Shown one piece after another: positions 36,035 to 44,897 of a stretch of 64,000 bases of DNA. The notes beneath the pieces are model-generated. The model was given only the letters and a program-made list of their open reading frames with translations, did no database searches and had not been told where the DNA came from. Each line of letters starts with the position of its first letter. The stretch's first letter is position 1. This DNA is from Paraburkholderia sp. UYCP14C (GTDB lineage Bacteria > Pseudomonadota > Gammaproteobacteria > Burkholderiales > Burkholderiaceae), in assembly GCF_004197395.1 (NCBI RefSeq), contig NZ_SELS01000011.1, positions 1 through 64,000 on the forward strand. Direction: 5' to 3'. The position numbers and the translations under genes were made by a program.

Positions 36035-37315
36035 ATGGACAAGACCACCGAACTGAAGAAGGCCAAGCGCACGCCCTTATTGCTGCTCGCCGCGGCCGCC
36101 TGCGTTTTCGTCGTCACCGCGTTCCTGCCGCGCGGCCTATGGGTCGACGGCATCAAGGCCGTCGCCGAGGCCGCGATGGTCGGTGCGCTCGCCGACTGGT
36201 TCGCGGTCGCGGCGCTGTTTCGCCGCGTGCCGATTCCGGTGGTGTCCGCGCACACCGCGATCATCCCGCGCAACAAGCACAAGATCGCCGACAACCTCGC
36301 GCACTTCGTGCAGGACAAGTTTCTCGACGTGCCGTCGCTGGTCGGTCTGATCCGCCGGCACGATCCTGCGCAGACCATCACCGCGTGGCTCAGCGAATCG
36401 GCCAACACCGCGCGCCTCGGTGACTACGTGGTGCGCCTCACCGGCGGCATCCTCGACGTGGCCGACGACGCGCGCATCCAGAACTTCATCAAGGACGGCT
36501 TGCGCGACGTGCTCGCGAAGGTCGATCTGTCGCAATCGCTCGGCGCGATTCTCGACACGCTGACGCGCGACGGCCGGCATCAGGAATTGCTCGACACCGC
36601 GATCGATCAGGTGATCGCGGTGCTGCGCGAGGCGCCGGCGCGCGAGTTCATTGCCGCGCGCATCGTCGACTGGGTGAAGAGCGAGTACCCGACGATGGAG
36701 AAGTTTCTGCCGTCGGCGTGGCTCGGCGACAAGGGCGCCGAAGCGATCGCGAGCGCCGCGAACCGCATGCTCGAACAGATCGCGCAGAACCCTACGCACG
36801 AGCTGCGCGACAAGTTCGACCACGCGGTGCAGAAGCTGATCGTGCGGCTGAAGACCGATCCGGTTTTCCTGCAACAAGGCGAAGCGCTGAAGCGCTATCT
36901 GATCGAAGGCGAGGCTTTCAGCAGCTACGTGAAAGACATGTGGGGGGAGCTGCGCGCGTGGCTCAAGCGCGATCTGCAAAGCACCGATTCGGCACTGCAT
37001 GCGCGGGTCGCCGCGATGGGCGCGTGGGTCGGCCGCGAACTCGCGCGCGATCCGGCGCTGCGGCAATCGCTGAACGATCACCTGGAGGACGCGGCGCGCG
37101 CGATGGCGCCGGACTTCGCCAAGTTCCTGACGCGCCATATCAGCGATACCGTGAAGAACTGGGACGCTCACGAAATGTCGCGGCAGGTCGAGGAGAATAT
37201 CGGCAAGGATCTGCAGTACATCCGCATCAATGGGACGATCGTCGGCGGGTTTATCGGCTTGTTGCTCTATGTGAGTTCGCAGTTGCTGGAGATGCTGCGG
37301 GTGCATGTGGGGTGA
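36035..37315 (+). CDS. DUF445 (YjiN-like) membrane protein
   Basis: A 426-residue protein with a hydrophobic N-terminal segment (about 15-35), then EAAMVGALADWFAVAALFRR and IPRNKHKIADNLAHFVQDKFL, the DUF445 signature, a long helical middle and a final membrane helix (TIVGGFIGLLLYVSSQLLEML, split when read). It is like E. coli YjiN. Function unknown; an inner-membrane or envelope role is inferred from topology only. The ribosome site is weak. It is divergent from the nuclease gene. Confidence 0.85.
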   Translation: MDKTTELKKAKRTPLLLLAAAACVFVVTAFLPRGLWVDGIKAVAEAAMVGALADWFAVAALFRRVPIPVVSAHTAIIPRNKHKIADNLAHFVQDKFLDVPSLVGLIRRHDPAQTITAWLSESANTARLGDYVVRLTGGILDVADDARIQNFIKDGLRDVLAKVDLSQSLGAILDTLTRDGRHQELLDTAIDQVIAVLREAPAREFIAARIVDWVKSEYPTMEKFLPSAWLGDKGAEAIASAANRMLEQIAQNPTHELRDKFDHAVQKLIVRLKTDPVFLQQGEALKRYLIEGEAFSSYVKDMWGELRAWLKRDLQSTDSALHARVAAMGAWVGRELARDPALRQSLNDHLEDAARAMAPDFAKFLTRHISDTVKNWDAHEMSRQVEENIGKDLQYIRINGTIVGGFIGLLLYVSSQLLEMLRVHVG

Positions 37316-37511
37316 CGACCTGGCTGCAATTGCAAACAGTCGATGTGCCGCAAGCCGCTGCCGGGAAGCGATCAGGGAGAACCCAAAGACCGCTTTCCCT
37401 GGGGCAGCAGTCCCCTTTTACGTGCCACGGCTCACAACAACGACGTCGTATGAGATTGAAGCGCTTGTCGCTTTGTGCTCATTTGCACCTGATTGCAAAC
37501 CTTGCCTGCTT

Positions 37512-37802
37512 TTATTGCCCCGCCGGCGACTGTGTGGATGGCCTCGCCAGTGTGTTGTTAAGGCCGAAAGCAGGCGTGGGCGTAGGAGACATCGCGCTGT
37601 TGTTCATGCTGGTCGGCTGGCTCGAATCCCGCGACCCGGCGCCGCTGTCCGTGTTGGTGGCGGTAGGCGTGCCGTAGCCACTCGTTGCAGCGGCCGGCGA
37701 CTTCGTGGTCGGGGTCGCCAGCGTGTTGTTTTGCGCATAGGCGCCGCCCGACAGTGTGAGTGCGGCGACGGCCGCGATTACTGTGCTCGTTAGCTTGTTC
37801 AT
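37512..37802 (-). CDS. Small exported protein with a duplicated NNTLA-type repeat
   Basis: A 96-residue protein with a clean signal peptide (MNKLTSTVIAAVAALTLSGG, Ala-rich cleavage at AYA). The mature part holds two copies of NNTLAxPxTxSPA: NNTLATPTTKSPAA right after cleavage and NNTLARPSTQSPAG at the C-terminus. A Ser/Thr/Met-rich region separates them. I do not recognise it. The start at 37802 has AGGAG eight bases upstream. It stands alone beside a 500-base AT-rich gap. Confidence 0.62.
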   Translation of the reverse strand: MNKLTSTVIAAVAALTLSGGAYAQNNTLATPTTKSPAAATSGYGTPTATNTDSGAGSRDSSQPTSMNNSAMSPTPTPAFGLNNTLARPSTQSPAGQ

Positions 37803-37841
37803 GACCCGTACTCCTTGGTTTGGAATGGTATGTCGACGCAA

Positions 37842-38355
37842 ACGATCCTTTCGTATTTATTCCTGGCGGTCGTTATACGCATGGCTCGCGGCGCTCAGAC
37901 TCGAGTGAAAAAACCACAGATCACTGCTCAGGGCTTGCAACGAGACGCTGACTTCATTCATTGAAATAATCTGCGCCCGCCTAACGCATATCCGGGTGAC
38001 CGGAACTTCGCTTTAAACCACGATGACCGCTTTATCCGAATCAGTTCGAGCGGCACGCGATAAGGCGTATCAAGCTCATATTGCATGGTATTGACGTGAT
38101 GCCGTTCACCGACATTCCGAAATCGAGTCTGTGCCACTTAATAGCAAGTTTAGAAAAGCTGTTTGCTGATAGTTACACATTATTCGCAATGGTGAATTTC
38201 GATTTTTGGACTAACCGGCCGGCAATCAATTTGTAAACGAATAACAATTCATGATTGCCGCAGACCGTTTTAATCGATTCTCTCTTTGCGCTGAAATCGC
38301 GAATACGCAAAGCCTGGCATCCGCCAGGCACGGAAAGCGCTGCCCGAGCTTTCAT
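37842..38355. other. AT-rich 514-base intergenic region
   Basis: Clearly lower in GC than the rest of the window, notably 38120-38310. It contains a leftward 60-codon frame (38173-38355) that lacks a ribosome site and one hairpin at 38312-38329. It may be acquired DNA or a promoter region for the small repeat protein. No mobile-element gene is seen. Confidence 0.5.
38312..38329 (-). terminator. Weak terminator after the FGE gene
   Basis: GCCTGGC/GCCAGGC form a seven-base stem with an ATCC loop, 26 bases beyond the leftward FGE stop. The leftward 3' flank is TTTGCG, so the U-run is short and the call is weak. Confidence 0.45.
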
Positions 38356-39426
38356 TCAGATGTGACGAACGTTAACCTCAACCCTGTCACCGCGCACCAC
38401 GCAGCGAAAACCGATATGGCTCGTCGATGTGTCGATCGCTTCGGCATGCCGTGCCGCTGGGCGGTAGCGACGGCAATAGTTCGGTGCGCAAAGGTGCGAT
38501 CCGCCTTTCAGCACTCTGCGGGGAATTCGAATCTCGGGCTGGCACGGGTCGTAGCTCCGCTCCTGCGCGCTGCCGCGCGGGTTCTGAGGGACGCAGCACG
38601 CCTTGGGCGCGTCGGCCCTGTGGCGGGTCGACCAGAAATCCGCGGTCCATTCCCACACATTGCCGATCATGTCGTAGATGCCGTAACCGTTCGGCGGGAA
38701 AGACCTCACCGGCGAAGTGCGCTCGAAGCCGTCCTGCATCAGATTCTGGTGCGGAAAGGCGCCCTGCCAGGTATTGGCCATCTGCTTTCCGGCTGGCGTG
38801 AACTCGTCGCCCCATGCGTATTCCGTGCCATCGAGGCCGCCACGCGCGGCAAGTTCCCACTCGGCCTCGGTCGGCAATTCCTTGCCCGCCCAGTGCGCAT
38901 ACGCCTCGGCGTCGCACCAGGCGATATGCACCACGGGATGGTCGTCCTTTCCGCTGATCGAACTGCGCGGCCCGTAGGGTCTTCGCCAGTCAGCACCGAA
39001 TTTGAAGCGCCACCATTGCGTCCAGTCATGCAGGTCGACGGGCCCCTTGGGAGGGGAGAAGATGAGCGACCCGGCCTGCAGCATGTGCGCAAGCGCGCCC
39101 GGATAGTCCTCCGCCTTCGGCGCGATCTCGGCGAAGGTCACATAGTTCGTGGCTTCGACGAACCTGCGGAACTGGCGGTTCGTCACCGGCGTACGGTCGA
39201 TCCAGAACCCATCGACTCTGACCCGGTGCACAGGCGCCTCCTCAGGGTAGTGCCGGTCCGAACCCATGCGGAATTCGCCGCCGGGCACAAAGACCATCTC
39301 GGCGAGCGGATTCCGCTGAGCGGTCTGGATTCGTTTAGAAGGCTGGCTCTGTGAACTCATGGCGTCCGGCTGTCCTGTCCGTCGTCGAGGCGTCCGTGTG
39401 GTTCGAACGCTGTGTTGTGAGGGCAT
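38356..39426 (-). CDS. Formylglycine-generating enzyme (SUMF1-like)
   Basis: A 356-residue FGE-sulfatase domain protein. It starts EMVFVPGGEFRMGSDRHYPEEAP, continues with the copper/calcium-shaping segments of the FGE fold, and ends GGSHLCAPNYCRRYRPAAR...GFRC. The pair Cys313 and Cys318 (in CAPNYC) corresponds to the two active-site cysteines that bind Cu(I) and oxidise a sulfatase Cys to formylglycine. Most bacterial FGE-fold proteins lack them, so this looks catalytically competent. No sulfatase or phosphatase with a CxPxR motif is in the window, so its client is elsewhere. An alternative start (39360) is 22 codons shorter. Confidence 0.9.
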   Translation of the reverse strand: MPSQHSVRTTRTPRRRTGQPDAMSSQSQPSKRIQTAQRNPLAEMVFVPGGEFRMGSDRHYPEEAPVHRVRVDGFWIDRTPVTNRQFRRFVEATNYVTFAEIAPKAEDYPGALAHMLQAGSLIFSPPKGPVDLHDWTQWWRFKFGADWRRPYGPRSSISGKDDHPVVHIAWCDAEAYAHWAGKELPTEAEWELAARGGLDGTEYAWGDEFTPAGKQMANTWQGAFPHQNLMQDGFERTSPVRSFPPNGYGIYDMIGNVWEWTADFWSTRHRADAPKACCVPQNPRGSAQERSYDPCQPEIRIPRRVLKGGSHLCAPNYCRRYRPAARHAEAIDTSTSHIGFRCVVRGDRVEVNVRHI

Positions 39427-39823
39427 ACCTCTCTGCGTGATTGCCGCGAGCGCGAATCGCCCGAACCTGCCCCGGATCTTCCCCTGAGGGCAGGCTGTTC
39501 TGCAGAAGCGACTCCGATCGGATCCCTATTGGACTGACATCATGGCTTTTTGCGTGCCCGCCATGAGATCACCATGGCGTTGCGAGGGCCGCCGAAGTCG
39601 CAGTCGCCACGCTCTCCTGTTCAAACCTCCGCCGTTCCTTGGATACAGGACACTAATACTATGGAACAATTTCGCCTGACTAGCGGGCAAAATCTGGCGC
39701 CTTACCGCGTGTCCTGATGGTGAGCCCGCCTCGCACCAAAGCGCCTACAATTCGGGCATATGTCTTGCTGACGATCTGTGCTCCGCTCGGTCGTCTACGC
39801 GGCCCAACCGGAATTCCGTTCAC
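39427..39823. other. Divergent intergenic region, nothing recognised
   Basis: 397 bases between the leftward FGE gene and rightward AI-2E gene. It holds the two promoters, and I see no clear operator, hairpin or ORF with a ribosome site. Confidence 0.45.
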
Positions 39824-41800
39824 ATGAAAATATCGCTACCGCCGCCGCAAGGACGGCCGAACCGCGTTTACCCGCCGGGCACGCCGGGCTTGCATGGGCT
39901 CGTGTCGCTGATCACCGGCGTGGTGGTCGTGTGCGGGCTGTACTTCGGCCGGGAGGTATTGATTCCGATCACGTTGTCGGTGCTGCTGAGCTTTCTGCTC
40001 GCGCCGCTCGTGCAGATGCTGCGGCGTCTGCATATGGGCCAGTTGCCGTCGATCTTCATCGCGGTGCTGTTCGCGCTCGCCTCGCTGCTCGCGGTCGGCG
40101 CGCTGATCGGCGCGCAGCTCGTGCAGCTCGCGGGCGCCCTGCCGCAGTACCAGGAGGCGATCGAGCAGAAGATCGAAACGGTGCAGGAAAAGACCGTGGG
40201 CCGTGCCGATTCGCTGATGAGCAGCGCTGCCACCGCGCTGCAACGCATGGCGCCATCGCCCCGTCCCCCACCGCCCCGCCCGACCGGCCGCGCGGCGCGC
40301 AACGCGCCGCAGGTGCCGCAACAGGTCGAGGTGCACGAGCCCGCGCCGACCCCGGTGCAACTCGCGCAGCGCGCGCTGACGCCGGCCATCGCGCCGATCG
40401 AGACGACCTTCATCGTGCTCGTCGTGACGATCTTCATCCTGTTGCAGCGCGAGGATTTGCGCGACCGTCTGATCAGCCTGTTCGGTTCGCGCGACCTGCA
40501 CCGCACGACCACCGCGATCAACGACGCCGCGGGGCGCCTGTCACGCTATTTCGTCGCGCAGCTCGGCGTGAATCTGAGCGCGGGCGGCATCATCGCGATC
40601 GGGCTGGCGATCATCGGCGTGCCCGGTGCGCTGCTGTTCGGCGTGATCGCCGCGCTGCTGCGCTTCGTGCCGTACATCGGCATCTGGATCGCGGCGATCC
40701 TCGCGGTGTTTCTCGCGGCCGCGATCCAGCCGCAATGGACGATGGCGGTGCTCACGCTGATCCTGTTCATCGTCGTCGACGTGGTCGCCGGGCAGATCGC
40801 CGAGCCGCTGCTGTACGGCCATCGCTCAGGCCTGTCGCCGCTCGCGGTGGTGGTCGCGGCGATTTTCTGGAGCTGGCTGTGGGGGCCGATCGGCCTCGTG
40901 CTGTCGACGCCGCTCACGCTGTGCGTCGTCACGCTCGGGCGCTATGCGGACCGGCTGAACTTCCTGACCGTGCTGCTCGGCGATCAGCCCGCGCTGTCGC
41001 CCGCGCAGACCTTCTATCAGCGCCTGCTCGCCGACGACCCGCACGAGGCGATCGTGCAGGCCGAACGGTTGCTGCGCGAGATGTCGCTGATCGACTATTA
41101 CGACAAGGTTGCGCTCGAAGGGCTGCGGCTCGCGCGCAACGACGCGCAGCGCGGCGTGCTGATGCCCGACCAGCTGCAGCGGATCAACGACGCGCTCGTC
41201 GATATCGTCGAGAACCTCGAAATCGCCGAAGGGCTGCGCGATACGCTCGCGCCAGCCGAACCGGCGGACGCGGGCAACGCGCTGCTCGCCGGGACGCCGG
41301 ACCTGGCGCCGCCGGGCGCCGGTGCCACGGAGCGCTATGGCGGCGATCTGCTCACGCGCTCGCAACAGCCGGGCGATGTGGGCAAGGAGGCGGTGTTGTG
41401 CGTGCCCGGCCGCGGCGCGTTCGACGAAGTGACCACGGCCATCGCCGTGCAACTGCTGAACCGTCAGGGCTTCGCGCCGCTGATGGCGACGCACTCGGGA
41501 TATCGCAGCGCGCGCGCCGACGAGCCGAGCTTCAAGGACACGTCGATCATCTGCATCGTGTCGCTCGACGCGCCCGAGTCGCCGCCTTATCTGCGCAACA
41601 TGCTGCGCCGCACGCGCGAATGGCGGCCGCGCGCGACGCTGGTGGTCGGCGTCGGCGACGCGCCGGAGGGCAGCGTCGAACTCGATGCGGGCGGCGAACT
41701 GCATGCGTCGCCAACGTTCCGCGCGATGATCGAGGCGTGTCACGCGGCGACCAGTGGGCAGGCGATGCGACAGCCGTCGCAGGCGGCCAGCGCGGGCTGA
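39824..41800 (+). CDS. AI-2E/PerM family permease with C-terminal extension
   Basis: A 658-residue membrane protein. The N-terminal part (about 25-385) is the AI-2E exporter-type permease: paired helices, a Pro/Arg/Gln-rich cytoplasmic loop (about 140-180), LLFGVIAALLRFVPYIGIWIA and the PerM motif near PLLYGHRSGLSPLAVVVAAIFW. The remaining ~270 residues are not in minimal PerM. They look like a soluble Rossmann-like or B12-binding-like fold (EAVLCVPGRGAFDEVTTAIA, LVVGVGDAPEGS) and may bind a ligand. Cargo is unknown. Ribosome site weak. Convergent with the racemase-like gene. Confidence 0.78.
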   Translation: MKISLPPPQGRPNRVYPPGTPGLHGLVSLITGVVVVCGLYFGREVLIPITLSVLLSFLLAPLVQMLRRLHMGQLPSIFIAVLFALASLLAVGALIGAQLVQLAGALPQYQEAIEQKIETVQEKTVGRADSLMSSAATALQRMAPSPRPPPPRPTGRAARNAPQVPQQVEVHEPAPTPVQLAQRALTPAIAPIETTFIVLVVTIFILLQREDLRDRLISLFGSRDLHRTTTAINDAAGRLSRYFVAQLGVNLSAGGIIAIGLAIIGVPGALLFGVIAALLRFVPYIGIWIAAILAVFLAAAIQPQWTMAVLTLILFIVVDVVAGQIAEPLLYGHRSGLSPLAVVVAAIFWSWLWGPIGLVLSTPLTLCVVTLGRYADRLNFLTVLLGDQPALSPAQTFYQRLLADDPHEAIVQAERLLREMSLIDYYDKVALEGLRLARNDAQRGVLMPDQLQRINDALVDIVENLEIAEGLRDTLAPAEPADAGNALLAGTPDLAPPGAGATERYGGDLLTRSQQPGDVGKEAVLCVPGRGAFDEVTTAIAVQLLNRQGFAPLMATHSGYRSARADEPSFKDTSIICIVSLDAPESPPYLRNMLRRTREWRPRATLVVGVGDAPEGSVELDAGGELHASPTFRAMIEACHAATSGQAMRQPSQAASAG

Positions 41801-41932
41801 GAGATGCGCTGGCTAACGCCGCGCCAAACCGACAATGACAGTCTCCACAGCTGATTGACCGCCTGCAAACGTTCTTCAGACGTCCATTTAGTGCGCCCCA
41901 GCTGCCCCCGGGACTCACTCCGAAGAGCTGGA

Positions 41933-42685
41933 TCAGCCCGTCCGCCCACGGTTCAGCAATCGCTCGAGCGGTTCGGGCAGGCCCCGATTCGGCTTGACCG
42001 GCGGCTGGGTGAAACTGCCCTTCGTCGCCTTTTTCGGACCTAGCCGGATCAGGCCCTCGAGCTGCGTAACCGCACTCGACACGCCATCGACCACCGGCAC
42101 CGGCAAGTCGTTGCGTATCTCACGCGCGAGACCCGCAAGCGGCGCGCCGGCGATGATGATGACGTCGGCACCGTCGTCGTCGACGACCTGGTTGCACAGC
42201 GCCTTCAGTCTCGCTGCGTGATCCTGCTGCACGCTGCCGATATCGCGCAACGGCTCGTCGAGCGCGCGGATACTGGCGAGCCGGCTCGCCAGATGACTGC
42301 GTTCGACCGTCTCGCGATACCACGCCCTGATTCGCGGCGAGATCGCGATGATCGAGAAGCGCTGCCCGAGCGTTGCCGCCGTCACGAGTGCGGACTCGGT
42401 CAGCCCGACTACCGGCACGTCGATCAATTCCTTGATGCCCTGCAGGCCCGGGTCGCCGAATGCCGCGACCACGACGCCGTCGTAGGTGCCATGTCGCTCG
42501 GCCGCCACGCACGCGGTCGCATACCCGCCGATCAGCGCTTCGAAGCGCGTCTCGATGTACGCAACGCCGAACGGCGCGGTCGCCACCTCGATCTCGGTGT
42601 CGGGCGAAGCACTGCGTTGCGCCTCCGCCTGAATCAGGGCCGAGACACTCTCGGAGATGTTGGGGTTGATCACCAGGATCTTCAT
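41933..42685 (-). CDS. Hydantoin/Asp/Glu racemase homologue lacking catalytic cysteines
   Basis: A 250-residue protein of the hydantoin-racemase fold (start MKILVINPNIS, GFGDPG-type motif, C-terminal AGAPLAGLAREI). The two residues that act as acid/base in HyuE-type racemases are Cys in a (C)FGDPG and a LG(C)AGM motif. Here they are Ala75 (VVVAAFGDPG) and Gly180 (IIAGAPLAG), so the usual two-base racemase chemistry is not possible. It is the last gene of a leftward operon with a hydantoinase (14 bases before it) and an AMDase-like enzyme. It could be a different isomerase, decarboxylase or a binding protein. Start 42685 has GGAGAG upstream. Confidence 0.82.
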   Translation of the reverse strand: MKILVINPNISESVSALIQAEAQRSASPDTEIEVATAPFGVAYIETRFEALIGGYATACVAAERHGTYDGVVVAAFGDPGLQGIKELIDVPVVGLTESALVTAATLGQRFSIIAISPRIRAWYRETVERSHLASRLASIRALDEPLRDIGSVQQDHAARLKALCNQVVDDDGADVIIIAGAPLAGLAREIRNDLPVPVVDGVSSAVTQLEGLIRLGPKKATKGSFTQPPVKPNRGLPEPLERLLNRGRTG

Positions 42686-42699
42686 GCTGCTCTCCAATG

Positions 42700-44115
42700 T
42701 CACAGGTCGACGTACTGCGGCTTGCCAGCGGCGAGAAAGCGGCCCCGGCCCGCCTCCGGCTCGAGATAGCGGCCGCTCTCGACCAGCAGTTCGCCACGTG
42801 ACAGACAATGCTTCGGCCACCCCTGCACGGTGCGGCCCTCGTAGGGCGTGTAGTCGACGTTGTGATGCAGCGCGTCGTTCGCGATGGCGACCTGCTTGAG
42901 CGGGTCCCACAGCACGATGTCGGCGTCGGCGCCGACCGCGATCGTTCCCTTGCGCGGATAGAGGCCGTACAGCTTCGCGGGATTCAATGACGTCAGTTCG
43001 ACGAACTTGTGCAGCGATAGCTTGCCGCGGTTCACTCCATCGAACAGGAGCGCCAACCGGGTTTCGATGCCGGGGATGCCGTTCGGGATGTGCTCGAACG
43101 ACACCTCGTTGCCGCCGGGCTTTTTGCCCTGCGGATCGTCGTATGAAAACGGCGCGTGATCGGACGAGAAAATGCTGAATACGCCACGCTTGAGGGCGCT
43201 CCACACGGCCCGCTGGCTGGACGCGTTGCGTGGCGGCGGACTGCAAACGCACTTCGCGCCGTGATAGCCGTCCTCATGGCCGAGATCTTCGGCCGTCAGG
43301 TAAAGGTATTGCGGGCAGGTTTCGGCGTAGATATTCAGACCGCGCTGCTGCGCCCATTCGATCTGCTCGATCGCGTCCTCGCCCGACACATGCACGATCA
43401 GGATTGGCACGTCGACCAGTTCGGAAAACGCAATCGCGCGATGCGTCGCTTCCCGCTCGACCACCGCCGGGCGCGACAGCGCGTGATACTTCGGCGCGTG
43501 CTTACCGGTTTCGATGAGCTTGTCGGTCAGCCACGCGATGCAGTCCGAATTCTCGGCATGCACCATGACCAGCGCCTCGTTGCGGCGCGCAACATCCATC
43601 ACTTCGAGGATCTCGCGGTCGCTGAGCTTGAGATCGTCGTAGGTCATATAGATCTTGAACGACGTATAGCCGGCGGCGATGAGTTCGGGAAGTTCGCGTT
43701 CCAGCACCTCGGGCGTCGGATCGGACACGATCAGGTGGAACGCGTAGTCGGTGACCGCGCGGCCTTCCGCGCGGCTATGGTAGTCGGCCACCGCGGCTTT
43801 GAGCGACTGCCCCTTTGCCTGCGCGGCGAACGGGATCACGGTCGTGGTGCCGCCACACACGGCGGCACGGGTGCCGCTGTGGAAGTCATCCGCCATCTTT
43901 AGCCCGTCCGGCATCGGTTGATCGAGATGGCAGTGGGCGTCGATTCCGCCGGGCAGCGCCAGCAGGCCGGTGGCGTCGATCTCGCGCCTGCCCGCGTCGA
44001 GATCGCGGCCCAGCGCGACGACGATGCCGTCCTTCACACCAATGTCGCAATTGAAGCGCTCGGACGCGGTGACCACGTCAGCGTTACGGATTACCAGGTC
44101 GTACAGGGTTGTCAT
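42700..44115 (-). CDS. Dihydropyrimidinase / D-hydantoinase family hydrolase
   Basis: A 471-residue amidohydrolase. The two-metal site is complete: DAHCHLD (HxH), the carbamylated Lys in SFKIYMTYDD, His in VMVHAEN, His in LIVHVSGED and Asp in FSSDHAPF. It hydrolyses cyclic imides or ureides (dihydropyrimidine, hydantoin) in the family. The start at 44115 has GAGGAC eight bases upstream. It lies between the AMDase-like gene (10 bases before) and the racemase homologue. The context points to catabolism of an N-heterocycle or imide imported by the linked MFS permease. Confidence 0.9.
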   Translation of the reverse strand: MTTLYDLVIRNADVVTASERFNCDIGVKDGIVVALGRDLDAGRREIDATGLLALPGGIDAHCHLDQPMPDGLKMADDFHSGTRAAVCGGTTTVIPFAAQAKGQSLKAAVADYHSRAEGRAVTDYAFHLIVSDPTPEVLERELPELIAAGYTSFKIYMTYDDLKLSDREILEVMDVARRNEALVMVHAENSDCIAWLTDKLIETGKHAPKYHALSRPAVVEREATHRAIAFSELVDVPILIVHVSGEDAIEQIEWAQQRGLNIYAETCPQYLYLTAEDLGHEDGYHGAKCVCSPPPRNASSQRAVWSALKRGVFSIFSSDHAPFSYDDPQGKKPGGNEVSFEHIPNGIPGIETRLALLFDGVNRGKLSLHKFVELTSLNPAKLYGLYPRKGTIAVGADADIVLWDPLKQVAIANDALHHNVDYTPYEGRTVQGWPKHCLSRGELLVESGRYLEPEAGRGRFLAAGKPQYVDL

Positions 44116-44125
44116 GACGGTCCTC

Positions 44126-44869
44126 TCACACGACTTCGGAGAACAGGCGGCCCCAGCCCGCAAGCCGGGTCGTATCGTATCCAGCGAGCTTCAACGACTT
44201 CCACACCACGGTGGAGATCGTGTCGTAGAGCGGCACACCGTGGTGCCGCTCCACTTCCGAGGCCAGATGGGCGGCGTGCAGGTTGGTGCAGAACGTAACG
44301 ATCGCTTCCGGTCGATGCTCGGCGACTTCGCGGATCTGTGCGCGCAGCGTCTCTTCGGTGACTTCGGAAAACTGAAAGTTCACCTTCAGGCCGAGGTGGT
44401 TTTCGGAAGAGCAGTCGATGCCGTTGTCGCGGTAATTGGCGACGATCTTCTGCTGAACATCCTTCAGGTACGGGCTGACCAGGCCGAATTTCTTCACGCC
44501 GGTCTTGTCCAGAATCTCGTTTAACGCCAGCACCGACGTGGTTGCGCGGATGCCGGTCGCATCCTCGATTTCGCGGCACAGGCGGCGGTCGGTTTCGAAG
44601 CCGAGCCAGCCGGATGAAGTGCCGTTCCATGCGATCACGTCGACCTTGGCGTCGGCCAGCAGCCTCGCGGCCTGAATGATGTTGGTAGTGTCGAACTGCC
44701 CGAGCGCCTGGTCGGACAGCGAGATTTCGGTGACCCTGAAGCGGGAAAAATGGGCACTAACACCGGGCAACTGGGCCACCATCGCGCTCGTGATCGGTTC
44801 GAGCGCGGTGTTGGACGACGGTGTAAGCATGCCGAGCATGACGCGTTTGCTCATGATGAAGTCAGCCAT
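44126..44869 (-). CDS. Maleate isomerase/AMDase-family enzyme with single cysteine
   Basis: A 247-residue member of the Asp/Glu-racemase superfamily, maleate cis-trans isomerase/arylmalonate decarboxylase branch. Maleate isomerases use two cysteines. In this protein the first (in IAYACTS-type motif) is Gly83 (VIAWNGTSSG) and the second is kept as Cys194 (VTFCTNLHAA). One Cys with Gly at the first site is the arrangement known from arylmalonate decarboxylase, so a decarboxylase or a one-base reaction is more likely than maleate isomerisation. Ribosome site weak; an ATG at 44854 is an alternative start. Second gene of the MFS-enzyme operon. Confidence 0.82.
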   Translation of the reverse strand: MADFIMSKRVMLGMLTPSSNTALEPITSAMVAQLPGVSAHFSRFRVTEISLSDQALGQFDTTNIIQAARLLADAKVDVIAWNGTSSGWLGFETDRRLCREIEDATGIRATTSVLALNEILDKTGVKKFGLVSPYLKDVQQKIVANYRDNGIDCSSENHLGLKVNFQFSEVTEETLRAQIREVAEHRPEAIVTFCTNLHAAHLASEVERHHGVPLYDTISTVVWKSLKLAGYDTTRLAGWGRLFSEVV

Positions 44870-44897
44870 CAAGTGTTAAGGGTGAAGAAGGTCCGGC

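Noticed and set aside
38173-38355. 60-codon ORF in the AT-rich region
   Set aside because: No ribosome site and no hydrophobic or domain pattern.
41801-41932. Insertion-sequence relic with KWTSEERLQAVNQL-like frame
   Set aside because: The short leftward frame 41740-41949 looks slightly transposase-like but overlaps the permease gene end, has no ribosome site and no inverted repeats.
42686-43252. Long N-terminal extension of the racemase-like gene
   Set aside because: It overlaps the hydantoinase gene and lacks the family N-terminus, which begins at 42685.
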